In this document: piece after piece, positions 40,284 to 51,393 of the stretch
How the letters are laid out: every line of letters starts with the position of its first letter
Numbering within the stretch: position 1 is the stretch's first letter
Origin: Ditylenchus dipsaci
Lineage: Eukaryota; Nematoda; Chromadorea; Rhabditida; Anguinidae
Length of the DNA: 64,000 bases
Reading direction: 5' to 3'
NCBI GenBank assembly: GCA_004194705.1
Contig: SADC01000009.1
Span: 62,001 to 126,000 of the forward strand
Translations under genes and position numbers: made by a program
The notes under the pieces: generated by a model
Told to the model about the DNA's origin: nothing
Seen by the model: only the letters and a program-made list of their open reading frames with translations
The model's database searches: none

Positions 40284-43200
40284 ATGACCATGTTCTCAGA
40301 CTCCGACTGCCAGTCTTCAATCAATAGTCCGATATTTGGGCAGAGCCACAACACAAGTGGCAGCACTCAAGCTACTGGAGGAGGGGAAGTTTGCAAAATA
40401 GATGATTTGCGTCGAGTATTCCTGAACCTGTCGGTAAGTTAGTTGCCGTTCCACATCTTTTCTGAATTTCAACCGATCATTTAATTAGCAAGTGGCAGAG
40501 ACCATCACTGCTCAGAACGCTTTCCTGGTGCAGCGTATGACAGAAATAGAGAACAACCCTAATTCCAATTCCAACTCTACGTGTGAGTGCACACGCCTAA
40601 GGCTGAGGTAATAATGCTAGCAAATGGATAAGGGACAATAATTTTTGTACCAATCTTTAGTGTGTGCCAAATCAGGCAAAACCACGGGAGTGGGGGTGTA
40701 GGCTAAGCTCATTTAGAATTTTTTTAAATGCCATATATTTGTTCTACGGCGTTTCTACTATGTTTTAAGCATTTATAGCTATAATCGGCTTTGGGAGATC
40801 AGGGTGAACCAAAATTTATTTGAACCTAAAACGTTATCTTGGTCCCCCGTCCCACCCCAAAGCAGATTTTTTTGAAACAAATTATTTTGGAAAAAAATTG
40901 GGCGCTATTAGAGAATACCGTATTTTCTCTAATTATAGACCCGTCTCTAATTATGGACCCATCTCCAATTATAGACCCCTCAGGGGTAGGTTGAAAAATT
41001 ATAGACCCGTCTCTAATTATAGACCCCTCACCCTCTCGACGAGGGGTCTATAATTAGAGACTCCTCTAAGACGTTCAATCTATATTACTATATTTTACCT
41101 AAAGGGGTCACTTTAGGCCTATTCACAATTCTGGTGTCCAAATGATCCTTACACGCTTGAATCTTACACATCCTTACACACTCTAACAAGACCATCAGCG
41201 CAGGGTTTCACAACTATCACAGCTTATTAACGGGCTTGAAAAGGCCTAATTTCCGTTTTCGGGGTATTTATTTGACTGGTTAGATTGATATTTTCCAACA
41301 TTATTATACAAGTCACACGTTTTGTATACTGAGATGTAGCAAGATTTTGTGCTTTCATTATGAATAATCATACAAAGAAAAGAATAGTATTAAGTAAAAG
41401 CTGAAATTTAAAAAAACATTCAGACATGTGCAATTCGATGCCATCCTACCCAGGGCTGTCCCGGAACATTGAGTTAATATTTTGGAACTGACGCTTCTTT
41501 GCAATTCTAGTTTGCATGATGATTTATAGCCTCATGCTCAAAATATACCTGACGTCATTTTCAGTATATGTTTGCATATCATGTATAGCAATTACAAAAA
41601 ATAAGTTTCAAAATAATACCGAAACCCGACCCCTTAAAAATATTATTTTCTTCCTTGGTAAAACCTTCCCAAGTTGCCTATTTTTGTGAAGTGATTTCTC
41701 CGTGGAGCGATATTTATCTGATTTTTCATGTACTTTTGCCTGTGAGAAGTTAGTAGACCATACGAAATGTCAATAGTATGGGTAAAATTTAAATCTAAGT
41801 ATACTTTTGACTGATTTTTTTTATTTTGGTGGTCAATTAGGGTATCTGCCGACAGTAAAGCAGTGCTGAAAATGGTTGCAATCGATTGCTCTTAAAGTCA
41901 CTGAACTTTCTGAAAATAGAGAGAAAATGTAGTATATGAAGTTACCATCCACACCCCCACCCCCTTAAAAATTTCGTAAAATTTTTTCTGAGCATGGAGG
42001 TTGAAAAATTATAGACCCGTCTCTAATTACAGACCCCCTCGGGGTAGATTGAAAGATTATAGACCCGGGTCTATAATTAGAGAAAATACGGTAACACCAA
42101 CCCCCTACCCCTTAGAATCAGAACTTACTACCTTTTAAAACAGCAAGTTTAGGATTAGCCCTCAGGCTCGGGGTAGGCCAGCGTACGGAAGTTGTGACTG
42201 ATAACTGTGTTACGCACGTTTTTTCTGTATCTGGGACATATATTTTGGTACTCTATACTTAAGTACTAAAAGTGAAGATCGTTGGGGGAGTAGGGTCAAA
42301 TTTTCCAAACATCGAAAAAAACGCTGTAGAAAAAATACCAGACAAAATGATGCTATAAAATCTCAACCTCCCTGTGGTTTTAGCTTATTCGGTACAGAGA
42401 AAAGTAAATTTGGTACAAAAAAATGGCACTGTTCTTATTGAGACCTCCTCGAAACATCGATTTTTGTTGCCTTGGTCCCTCTGTGGTTTATCTGAAAATT
42501 AAGGATTAGGTTTAGGCAAGGGTTTGTCAGCGTATGTTCAGACTGACTTAAACATGCTAAAAACTCGGAAGTTATTTAGTCCGGGGCCGCATTTCATATT
42601 TTTTACAAATCATGTTAAAACATCGGGTCTGTAATTTTTATGCTCTAAACGCGATAAAACCTTGTTTTTCTAACCCTTTTCCCATGAAAATCCATTTTTT
42701 GAAAAAACAATTTTGACCACAAATTTGACTAAAACCTTCATTTACCTTGGTCCCCCAAGACGAAATATCAGATTTCAGTCAAAAAATTGTGTGTACCGGA
42801 CTAAATAAATGCCAAAAACTGATGTTTGAGCCTTTTCTAACATACGCTGGCCAACTTTTGCCAAGACTAACCGTAAAAAATAAACAAAAAATTACAAAAA
42901 CAACAGAGGGACCAAGGCAAATGTTTTGTTATGTTTTGGGGTTCTCAGTAAGAACAGTGGCAAAAAATATTGCCTATGGAAAAGTATTAATTTGAAAATT
43001 ATTATATTAGGTGGAAAACAAGATGGCTCACCTGAAACAGGCCTATGGAGTTATGGCTGACTTGAAAAAGCAGGCTTTGGAAGTGCGCAACCTGGACCAC
43101 ATCTGTATGCGTTGTCATGAAAATGAGGTGAGAGACTGGCTTTATAAACATATCGACGCTAGTTAATTTTAGTTACCCTCAAATTCGCTTGGTCCCCCCT

Positions 43201-43454
43201 GCGGTTGTGAACCTTTGTGAACCACATGGGCTATGAACCACAGGGGGGAGCAAGGCGAATTTGAGGGTAACTAAAGTTAACTAGTGCCAACATATCTTAT
43301 TATTTAGACATTTATAAATTTGCAGCGCCAAGTTGTCTCTCTTCCTTGTGCTCATGTGGGTGTCTGCAAAGTGTGTGCCAAACTGACCAATAATTGCTTC
43401 TTGTGTGGTCGTCGTCAAGACTCTTGTCTAGAAATCTCCTTTCGACGTCAATGA
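40284..43454 (+). CDS. RING-finger protein, C-terminal C3HC4
   Basis: The RING probably makes this an E3 ubiquitin ligase. Exons are 40284-40433, 40489 to about 40607, 43011-43127 and 43326-43454. The last two encode the zinc ligands in order: CMRC, then 11 residues, CAH, 3 residues, CKVC, 6 residues, CFLC. The protein ends in DSCLEISFRRQ. Before the RING, MAHLKQAYGVMADLKKQALE looks helical. The N terminus, MTMFSDSDCQSSINS, is Ser-rich. The C-terminal RING after a helix resembles IAP-type and MUL1/CGRRF1-type RINGs, but no BIR domain is present, so the subfamily is open. The exon 2/3 junction is off by one base, either another undercalled G or a missed exon. AATAAA is at 43526-43531. Intron 2 holds a 1.2 kb MITE. 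Confidence 0.8.
40914..42093. mobile_element. 1.2 kb element of the TACCGTATTT group
   Basis: TACCGTATTTTCTCTAATTA at the left mirrors TAATTAGAGAAAATACGGTA at the right. The subterminal word AATTATAGACCCGTCTC is repeated many times in both ends (40930-41070 and 41998-42080). The 900 bp interior shows no gene. It lies in the second RING-gene intron. Confidence 0.8.
42140..43010. repeat. Dispersed repeat F copies and CCTTGGTCCC palindrome
   Basis: Repeat F (GGCCAGCGTACGGAAGTTGT) lies at 42175-42310. A second, inverted pair at 42490-42920 carries GTTTGTCAGCGTATGTTCAG and AACATACGCTGGCCAACTTT. It is bounded by TTGCCTTGGTCCCTCTGTGG and CAACAGAGGGACCAAGGCAA. Confidence 0.6.
43155..43310. repeat. 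Palindrome with CTTGGTCCCC hinge, in a RING-gene intron
   Basis: ATATCGACGCTAGTTAATTT, TAGTTACCCTCAAATTCGC and CTTGGTCCCCCCTGCGGTT on the left are answered by AACCACAGGGGGGAGCAAGG, CGAATTTGAGGGTAACTA and TAACTAGTGCCAACATAT. The arms are about 65 bp. Confidence 0.85.
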
Positions 43455-43539
43455 AAAATTTTCACAGTCAATTTTTGAAATTGTATGATTGTAGTATATG
43501 AATGATTCTTTTGTTGTATTCAGAAAATAAAAGCTAAAA

Positions 43540-44135
43540 ACCGAGATATTTGAGATTGATCTTTTACTTTTCTCGAGATATACGTGAAGACTGACCTCTG
43601 AACTTCAACCTAAGAGTGTGTCAAGAAATTTTAGAGTTTTAAAATGACTGTAACTTTTCCTAACTAGCGATTTTAGAAATACTGTTTTTACGGGTTAATT
43701 TTTCTCACCGACGATATTTTTTCTGTTCATAATGTCGAAAAACATGATTTCTGCTTTCTCCTCCCTGCAGTTTAGCCATTTCAATAAAGAGACTATATAC
43801 AGACCAGGATCAAAATCGTGGGGAAGACCATGCAAACATCGTGTTTTATACATTATACACCGAAAAATATTGTCGTCGAGAAGGCGAGAATTTCGAAAAT
43901 CTATCTTTAAAAAAAGTTATGGCCGTTTGAAAACCCTAAAATTTGATGACACATCTTGTGTTTTCTGAAATTTCACATACCGTATTTCTTTTAATAGAAT
44001 GATTTCAGAGTTCAGGCGATTTTTCATTGACATTTTTGCAATTTTCGGGAGTTTGAAAAAAGAGCGGCATGCCATTCTTTTAGAGGGAATACGCATGAAG
44101 AGCGCAGATATAAGTAGGCCCTTAGTAAAAGAAAA
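43540..44135. other. Spacer between the RING and SCAMP genes
   Basis: Short Lys/Phe-rich frames only. I see no gene. These two genes converge, with their poly(A) signals at 43526 (plus) and 44718 (minus). Confidence 0.4.
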
Positions 44136-44138
44136 AAG

Positions 44139-44215
44139 AGCTGGCGGCGTAGTGCAATGGTAGCACACCAGCCCGGACAACTGAAAGCTGCAGGTTCGAT
44201 TTTGGCCATTTTGCC
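44139..44215 (+). repeat. tRNA-derived SINE-like sequence
   Basis: TGGCGGCGTAGTGCAATGGT resembles box A, and CAGGTTCGATTTTGGCC box B, at normal tRNA spacing. The arms do not pair as a complete tRNA. It stands alone between two genes. Confidence 0.55.
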
Positions 44216-44410
44216 ACTTCCTTTTTCCTAAAACTTTACTTACAGTATTTATTATCGAAAAATGTATAAAAACATTCGAGCAAAATTCTCATTAGTAAAA
44301 TGTGATTTGATGTAATCTGGCTGAACTATCTTTTGGACAAAATTACATTGCAATAGCGCAATAGCGCGCACTCTAAGTCGACCTGGCAAATTTTCGTAAA
44401 ATCGACTTTA

Positions 44411-44654
44411 CAGTCGCCTCTCGTTATAACGCCACCCCCAAAAGTTCGTTCCCATTTAGGGTCCGACACTTTTTTTAACCCAATTTTCGAAAAATTTTGC
44501 CAGTTCTGTTTTTACAGTCTGGTCGGGAATATCGTAAATATTCCGATTTTGCCGATCGTTTTTCAAAAAAGAGAACAAATTTTGGGTTAAAAAAAGTGTC
44601 GGACCCTAAATGGGAACGAACTTTTGGGGGTGGCGTTATAGGGAGAGGCGACTG
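44411..44654. mobile_element. Pogo-type MITE, 244 bp
   Basis: CAGTCGCCTCTCGTTATAAC mirrors GTTATAGGGAGAGGCGACTG, with TA on both sides. The two arms, each with the AAAAGTTCGTTCCCATTTAG and GGTCCGACAC block, meet almost directly. The internal word copies are missing in this short copy. Confidence 0.88.
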
Positions 44655-44717
44655 TAGTAGTATTGACCTTCTCGTGAATTTTACTCCCGCTAATTGCACT
44701 TCAAAAAGTTTTATCTC

Positions 44718-44723
44718 TTTATT
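44718..44723 (-). terminator. Poly(A) signal of the SCAMP gene
   Basis: AATAAA on the minus strand lies about 325 nt beyond the SCAMP stop codon. It is the first clear signal after the coding end. Confidence 0.6.
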
Positions 44724-45046
44724 TTCACATCAAAATACAGCAATACAACAGTAATATCTCTTCTAAACACATATCCAATCTTAAACAATTAACTATGTGT
44801 CACACAGTCTAAACAATAGTTTTGCTAGTTAACTGTTATTTGCAGAAAACGGCTAAAATTATGTGTTTAGATGATGCTGGTGTGGTCATTGGCTCAGAGT
44901 AGTAGGTATATGTGCGTCAAACAAATTAGACATTTTGCAATAGCGGCTCAACTGTACTCCTAGCACTACAGTCAACACCATCGATAGTAGTAATAATTAC
45001 AAGAATATAACAAGTACAAAGAAAATTGCTTATTATTGGGAACAGA

Positions 45047-48000
45047 TCAGTATCTTCCACGAGCCGCCTCATTGACAGCATGACTTGCAGCTGCGCGCGC
45101 TGCAGAGTTGGCTGCCTGAAAGGTTGAATATAAAAAGTGTGAAGACTTTATTCGTCTATTTATGCTTTTTCGTCGGTTGTGTTTAAAGGGAATCTTAGGT
45201 AATTTTTTATAAATAAATGACGAATCTGATACCGGACCATCCGGTACGATTTTCTTCAAAAAAACTATGGTACGCAAATTAATCAAATCTGATTGCTTTT
45301 GATTATAATCGAAAAATAATTAATTTTTTTTTAATATTTTTTATTGTCTTGAGAAGAAAAGACTTATGACGAAAAAAAAATTTATCAACAGAAAAGGACA
45401 AATCTTTTTCTTGGGTCAAAAAGCGTTTTTTCGGTGGGTATTTCGATTTTGTCTTATTAACTTTATATTTTTCAACTCTTTTTCAAAATGATTACACCAT
45501 CAAGCAGCACTACGATTCTAGTTTCTTGAAAGGTATCATTTATTGTATCACAATAAGGTAAAAGTATGAAGCAAATCAGAGCAACGATTTGTTTTATAAT
45601 TTTACCTTATTGTGTTACATTTTTAGAGACGATACAATAAATGATACCTTTCAAGAAACTATTAGGTTGATCCAAAAGTTGTGAGACTAACCGCGTAAAT
45701 TTTTTTTTTCGTTCAAAAGACTTAGAATTTATTTTATTTTATCATTTTGAGACAACAAAAAAATTTTTGGTATAAAAATGTTGAAAAAAATTTTCGCCTT
45801 GGTCCTCCAAGCTGATTAAAAATAAATGAAAAAAATCAGCCTGGGAGACCAAGGTAAAAAAATTATTCAACATTTATATAAAAATTCTTGTCTTAAAATG
45901 ATTAAAATGTGTAAGCAAATAAATTTTAAGTCTTTTGAACGAAACAAAAATTCGAAAAAAAATTTACGCGGTTAGTCTCACAACTTTTGGATCAACCTAA
46001 TAGAATCGTAGCGCTACCTAATGGTGTAATCACTTTGAAAAAAAAGTTTAAATATTCAAAGCTAATAAAACAAAATCTAAATTCCCACCCAAAAAGTCTT
46101 TTTTGACCCACAAAAAAGTCATTTTGATCCAACAAAAAGCTTTGTCTAACAGAAAAAGGCTTTTTGGCAAAAGAAAAAAGCGGATTTTTTTGTTTTTAGC
46201 CATCATTAGTCTGTTCTGTGTTCGTAGAATCTTTAGCTTACAAATTTTTAAAGATTGTGCGACTCAAAAAGTGTATTTTTTTCAATTACAGGGACCACCC
46301 TCGATTTGATTCATTCTGCTTGCCTTTTGAGTTTAATGGTGCCCGCCTGAGGTTAACTAAGTAAAATATCAACCTGCTGCACATTTTTGTCGGACATGAC
46401 ACCATCGGAAAACTCCTTGCGAGCTTTGTCAATGCTGAAGCCGGCGCCACGGTAGAACCGGTGCACCTTGACCAGGGACAAGACCATGCCTGCAAAGGCA
46501 GCTGTGAAGGCCAGCGTGGGGCCCATCATCACTAGGCCTGTCAGGATATGCGAGCTGGAATGAAAAATAATGGAAAAAAATTTTTGTGATTTGTAAGCAC
46601 AATTTTTTTCATTTTGACTCAAAATTTTTGAGTTACTGGTACTGGTGAATTTTTAGAGGCAATAAAAAAATTAAATTAACAAAATGTAGATGGTGTTTCG
46701 AGAAATTCGCCCGTTTTTAGAAGGGAGGGGGGGGGTGAAATTTATTTTGATTTATTTTATTTGGTTTGAAAAAGTGGCCTCAGTGGCGCAGTGCGTAAGC
46801 GTTTGTGTTTTTTGGCCCAAATGATGTTGCAGGTTCGATTCCACGTGGTGGTGAGCTATTTTTTTGGCTTGTTTGACCAGTTTTAGAAGTAATTAGACTC
46901 TTTTAACGCCAGATTCGGAATCAGCGACCCAAATTACCCTTGGAACTGGTCAAACAAGCAAAAATAAATAGCATGTCACCACGTGGGATCGAACCTGCAA
47001 CACGATTTTATGACCAAAAAACCCGCGTGGTTTGGCTCTTGGTCTGTGGATAGCCTTTGAATGTGCAAGGACCAAACCGCAGTAGTTACCAAGCAGAAAT
47101 CGTGTTTTTGACATATTATACCGTAAAAGTATTACCGACAAAAAATGGAATGGCAAAAACAGAATTTCAAAATTCACTAATTTTTTTTATTTGACTATTT
47201 CTTGATCAATAAATCAACACATGAGTCAATAATTTTTTGCGTAAAAACTTACTTACCTCTTGAAAGCATCAATGGTGTTGGACCAGCCACAAGCGTATTG
47301 GGAAAGACCCAAGGCTTGGATGAAGCAGAACATGGTGTGGAAGAAGAGCACCATGAAAAATATCATGAAGTTGAACGAGCTGTCGTCTCTATAACCACAA
47401 AAGGTTAATGATATCTTAATTTGTTTTCTGCTGCATTTTGAACACGTTAGTCAGTCGAACATACACAAATCATCATGCTTTAGATACAGTCAAGTCTCGA
47501 TTTTTTTCGTTTTCGCCTTGGGTCCGACACTTTTTTACGTGTATTTTCGAAGTATTTTGCCAAATATGATTCGCCAGTCTGGTCCGAAATATCGCAAGAA
47601 TTACGGTTTCGTCGGTGGTCTTTTCGAAATCTCGCCATTTTGCTGGCACCTCTTTTTGGAAATGGGTGCCGTAAAATCGAGACAATTAAAACCAGTAAAC
47701 ACCTAAGACTCACCTGAAGGCCTTGTAAACAGGGCGATACCAGAAGAGGAATGAGCAGGGAGTGAACAGAACTAGTTGGATCACCCCCAAAAACAGCAGT
47801 CCTATGCCACCATTTGCGAAGAGCATGTAGAATAGAGAACCAATCACATTGGTCACTAGGGCCAGCACATACACCAAATAGACATAGTAGACCATTCTCA
47901 CTGTCTCTTGGAACTTCAAACAACATTTTGTTAATAAGGGAAGATGGAAAAAAAGTTATTAAACTATTCTTTAAAATTAAAATTTACCTGCACCGGGATT

Positions 48001-51000
48001 TCCACATCAATGTCCTGCAACAGCAACATTGGTTACTTTGAACACATTTTTTGGATTTAATGTAAACATGTTTAATTTTGGATTGAAAAAAAACTAAACT
48101 TTTTTTTGTTTTAAATACAGTGAAACTTTCGACCCCATCTCAAAAGTTCGTTCCCGCTTAGGGTCCGACACTTTTTTTACCCCGATTTTGGAAATTCTTG
48201 GTTAGTTCTGAGTGGTCAGTCTTATCCGAAATATCGCAAGGATTCCGATCTCCCAGATCCCTTCTGTAAATGGAAACAGTTTTGACAAAAAAACGAGTCT
48301 CTTATTTGAAAAAACAGAGAAGTTTGCGGGTCTATGTGTAAAAATTGTGGGGTTTTTAGACAAAGATCGGTAATATCGAATCGAAAATACGAACCCGAGA
48401 AGATCAGATCGGAATAATGTTTTTGAGCTGAGATATCCATAAAAGTAGATAAGTGGTTAGAAATTTCTGGCTTGTCTACTTAAAATAGTCCTATCTCAGC
48501 TCAGAAAGATTATTTCTATCTGATCTCAACGGATTCTGATTCAAGACGAGATTTTGGAGATAGAGAGAACTGTAGAAAAAAGTTTGCCTAAAAATTTGGA
48601 AAAAAATTCATTCAAGGTCGCTAATCGCTACAAAAGCCTCAAAAGTCTAGTTTCCATGGTGGTAAATGATATTTACCTGGTAGAAACAAGGCTCTACGGG
48701 CACAAAACTGGGCACGGGAGGCCAGTTGTGAGGGTGTGGGGCTCGTCCGCCTCCAGCCCCTCCTCCAATAGACTGTTGCCGACGCTCAAATTCTTGCTGT
48801 CGACGTTGCAGGTCTTGCTCACGTTTGCGCAACTCCTCCTGCTGTCTGAACAAATCTTCATCGCTGATCGGTATGGTTGTGGAACTCTGCAATACACAAA
48901 AGAATATTTGTTTACAAGCTTTTATAGTTTACAGTCCACAACTTAAATTTGTTGGCTGTCAGTTAAGCAAGATTCCAAATAATTTTTTTTTAAAAGGACA
49001 GTTGGCTAAAAAAAAGACATCATGAACATTTTCGGCGAAGGAAATGTTATTTTATCAAATGCTTATTGCCATTTTAAAGGACCATGCTCACGGTAGTCTG
49101 GTGGTGCCCGGGAGTTCAAAAAATTTACTAATCATTGATATTCTGTTCGGATTTTTTAACTTAGTTTCTAACAAAACTATACCTAAAATTATATTCTAGG
49201 CTTTTTTTTGTTAGAAACCAAGTTAAAAACCCGAACAGAACCTGAATGATTAAGAAAAATTGGCGACCAGACATTTTCTACTATTAGTAGAATTTGTCGC
49301 GCGACATTTTCTACTATTTTGTAATCAAATTCGGTTGTTTTCACCCGAATTTCATTAAAAATAGCAGAAAATGTCGCGCGACAAATTCTACTAATAGTAG
49401 AATATGTCTGGTCGCCGAAAAATTTTGAAATCCTGCGGGACCACCAGACCACCGGGAGCCTGGTCTTTTAAAGTGAAAAAGGATTCTTTTTATTTCAAAA
49501 AGAAAAGCATTTCGGGTTCCAAAAAAACAAATATTTTTACAAAAAGACGATTCGGAGCCCTATTGTTTTAAGCTTAAGCCTAGTACTTACTTTTTTATGA
49601 CTAAAATTTATTTCAAGATTTGCCCACTAGATTTTTTTAAAACTGAGTATTTTTCGGTTTTTTTTAAATTTTCAAGTCAAAATGCAGCCGTCCAATTTCA
49701 GTTTCATATGAGCTTTCAACAGAACCGGGGACTTGAAAAAATTGGGAGAGTAAACAAATCATAAACTTTAACTTTTCTTAAGTTTTTTTAATGACAGTAG
49801 GCAAGGTAATAGCTTATTAGAAACTAGAGTTTCAGGGCTACATGTTGATTGAAAAAATTGAAAAACATTAAAAAATACTTCTTTAAAAAAAAAATATGTG
49901 CAGAAACAATATTTTTGCTAATGAAATCAATTTTAGCTTTTTTTTTATTTCTAAACATTCACTAATTAAATCAAACTTTAAAAAAAAGAAAAGCATACCA
50001 TAATGACCAAATTTTTTAGACAAGAATATTTATAATATTAAGTTAATTGCTCAATACCATTTGTCGACTCAAACAAATCGGTCACTTGTAGCGGTAAAAA
50101 AAGAATTAAAGAGAACCACTTCCTACTTTTACTATCCCCTTTATTCCGGCTTCTTAGAGCAAGATGGCAGTGGAAGACAAGAGTATGCCCTCCTCCCCCT
50201 CTAAACTATCGATTAATCAATGGAGTGGAAGGGGCAGACAGGAGAACGGCACAGCCATCCAGCAGGCAGGCATGTTCCATGCCTCCTATTTGACTCACCC
50301 TGTTTGCATAGACACACACAGCCCTGGCTTAAGTCTCTATTTTTCACCCACTTTGGGGGTTTGGCAAGATAAAAAAGGAAATTGATAACGATTTATTTGA
50401 GAGCTGAGAAGACAAACAATACTCGGATGGATGAAGATATTTGAGCAAAGAAAACCATGAGCTAACTGACCAATGGACGAGTGGCACTAGCTGGAGCTGT
50501 AGATCCGGTTTTGGCTTGGCTTGTTGGTGGTTGCTGGTTGGCAAACGGATTGTATTCTTCAGTAGAGTCTGCACTGCTGGTTTTAGCTGCTTTTTGAACA
50601 CTTGGATCCTGAAAATAATTCGATTTTTTAAAAGATTTGATTTAATTTATTCATTTCAAATTCTCTATATCTTTTAACTTTTTTTTGATTCTAATTTATA
50701 AAAAACACAAACTGACCTACTGGAAATAAAATTTTTGTAGGAAAGCTGTCTTTCATAAAAACTAAATTTTTTCGATTTTTCTTAAGCACAATGTGTCAGT
50801 GAAACTTCACTATAAACAAAATTAGTCTGGCTTGAAAAGTTTTAAAAAAAAAAAGTTATTAAAAGTTTTTATGAACAAAATATTTTTAATTTTGGTGGCT
50901 TTAACTAGTTATTTGGTGTTGTAAAACAGTATTTTAGTGTGTTTAAACAGTTTGAGCCAGGGCTTCCAAATCGAAAATTCAAAAGAATTTTGGATTATCT

Positions 51001-51393
51001 TAGGACATTAGGTCAAGAAATGACATTTTATCCAGTGCTTTTAGTGCAGAAAATAAAGAGATCTCGAAGTGAGACCTCAGAATATCTAAAGATTTGAGGT
51101 CCTAAAAAGGACAAATCTTAAAATAAAAGACGTTTGGAAGCCGTGGTTTGAGCTCATTTCAAAAGTATTTAAGACAAGGTCTCAAAACTCAACATTTTAA
51201 AATAAAAGACGTTTTTATAAAATAAAAGAGATTAGGTCAAAAAGTTCGATCTTAAGTACCAAAAATAAAGATTATAACATAAAATTTTTAGTCAAAAAGT
51301 TATTTTCCACTGCTTAATCGATTTCAATACTGAAAATTTAACCAAACTGACCGCAAAGGGATCGGCAAACGGATTGGCGTTCAGTCCTGACAT
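45047..51393 (-). CDS. SCAMP: Secretory carrier-associated membrane protein (SCAMP)
   Basis: SCAMPs are four-pass proteins of secretory and endocytic vesicles. The minus-strand exons are 51352-51393, 50471-50608, 48677-48886, 47988-48014, 47714-47913, 47257-47388, 46374-46554 and 45047-45115. Together they give 999 nt and 332 residues, close to SCAMP1, with all phases agreeing and no lesion. The N terminus holds NPF motifs (MSGLNANPFADPFA, EEYNPFAN) that bind EH domains. Exon 3 is a coiled coil (LRKREQDLQRRQQEFERR) then Pro-rich. Exons 5-7 carry four membrane segments and the conserved TVRMVYYVYLVY, FTPCSFLFWYRPVYKAFR and SFNFMIFF. The C terminus is Ala-rich (NSAARAAASHAVNEAARGRY). A TTTTCAG acceptor about 140 nt upstream of the ATG marks a 5' UTR intron or trans-splice site. 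The introns hold several MITEs. Confidence 0.96.
45380..46165. repeat. Three-deep nested palindromes in the last SCAMP intron
   Basis: The outer pair mirrors CAAAATGATTACACCATCAA with TTAATGGTGTAATCACTTTG-type sequence. A middle palindrome (45530-45660) folds on TCTTGAAAGGTATCATTTAT. An inner element (45662-46002) has ends TTAGGTTGATCCAAAAGTTG and CAACTTTTGGATCAACCTAA, and at its centre CGCCTTGGTCCTCC and GGGAGACCAAGG. None is coding. Confidence 0.8.
46785..47050. repeat. Inverted pair of tRNA-like sequences in a SCAMP intron
   Basis: Plus strand 46790-46853 has AGTGGCGCAGTGCGTAAGCG (box A) and CAGGTTCGATTCCACGTGG (box B). Minus strand about 46975-47050 repeats it (CCACGTGGGATCGAACCTGC). GTTTGACCAGTTTTAGAAG and CCTTGGAACTGGTCAAACAAG mirror between them. 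This is a foldback made of two SINE-like copies. Confidence 0.7.
47487..47683. mobile_element. Degraded pogo-type MITE in a SCAMP intron
   Basis: CAGTCAAGTCTCGATTTTTT follows TA. The GGGTCCGACACTTTTTTACG block and TCTGGTCCGAAATATCGCAA lie within. The right side ends at GGGTGCCGTAAAATCGAGAC, without a full terminus. Confidence 0.7.
48118..48550. mobile_element. Pogo-type MITE remnant in a SCAMP intron
   Basis: CAGTGAAACTTTCGACCCC starts the element, followed by AAAGTTCGTTCCCGCTTAGG and GTCCGACACTTTTTTTACCC. After about 48300 comes a palindrome that mirrors AACCCGAGAAGATCAGATCG with CTATCTGATCTCAACGGATT, seen also near 38270-38420. Confidence 0.65.
49085..49452. repeat. Family A MITE plus a palindrome with TGTCGCGCGACA
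   Basis: The outer ends GTCTGGTGGTGCCCGGGAG and GACCACCAGACCACCGGGAG enclose a family A core (49125-49255). They also enclose a second palindrome (49262-49418) with arms GCGACCAGACATTTTCTACT and TTTGTCGCGCGACATTTTCT. It lies in a SCAMP intron. Confidence 0.8.
49453..50470. other. Rest of SCAMP intron 2
   Basis: AT-rich sequence. The plus-strand open frame at 50164-50385 starts AGATGGCAGTGG and is less AT-rich, but it lacks a partner exon or recognisable domain, so I do not call a gene. Confidence 0.35.

Noticed and set aside
50164..50385. Plus-strand gene starting AGATGGCAGTGG within SCAMP intron 2
   Set aside because: No domain, no partner exon and no poly(A) signal. It lies antisense inside an intron.
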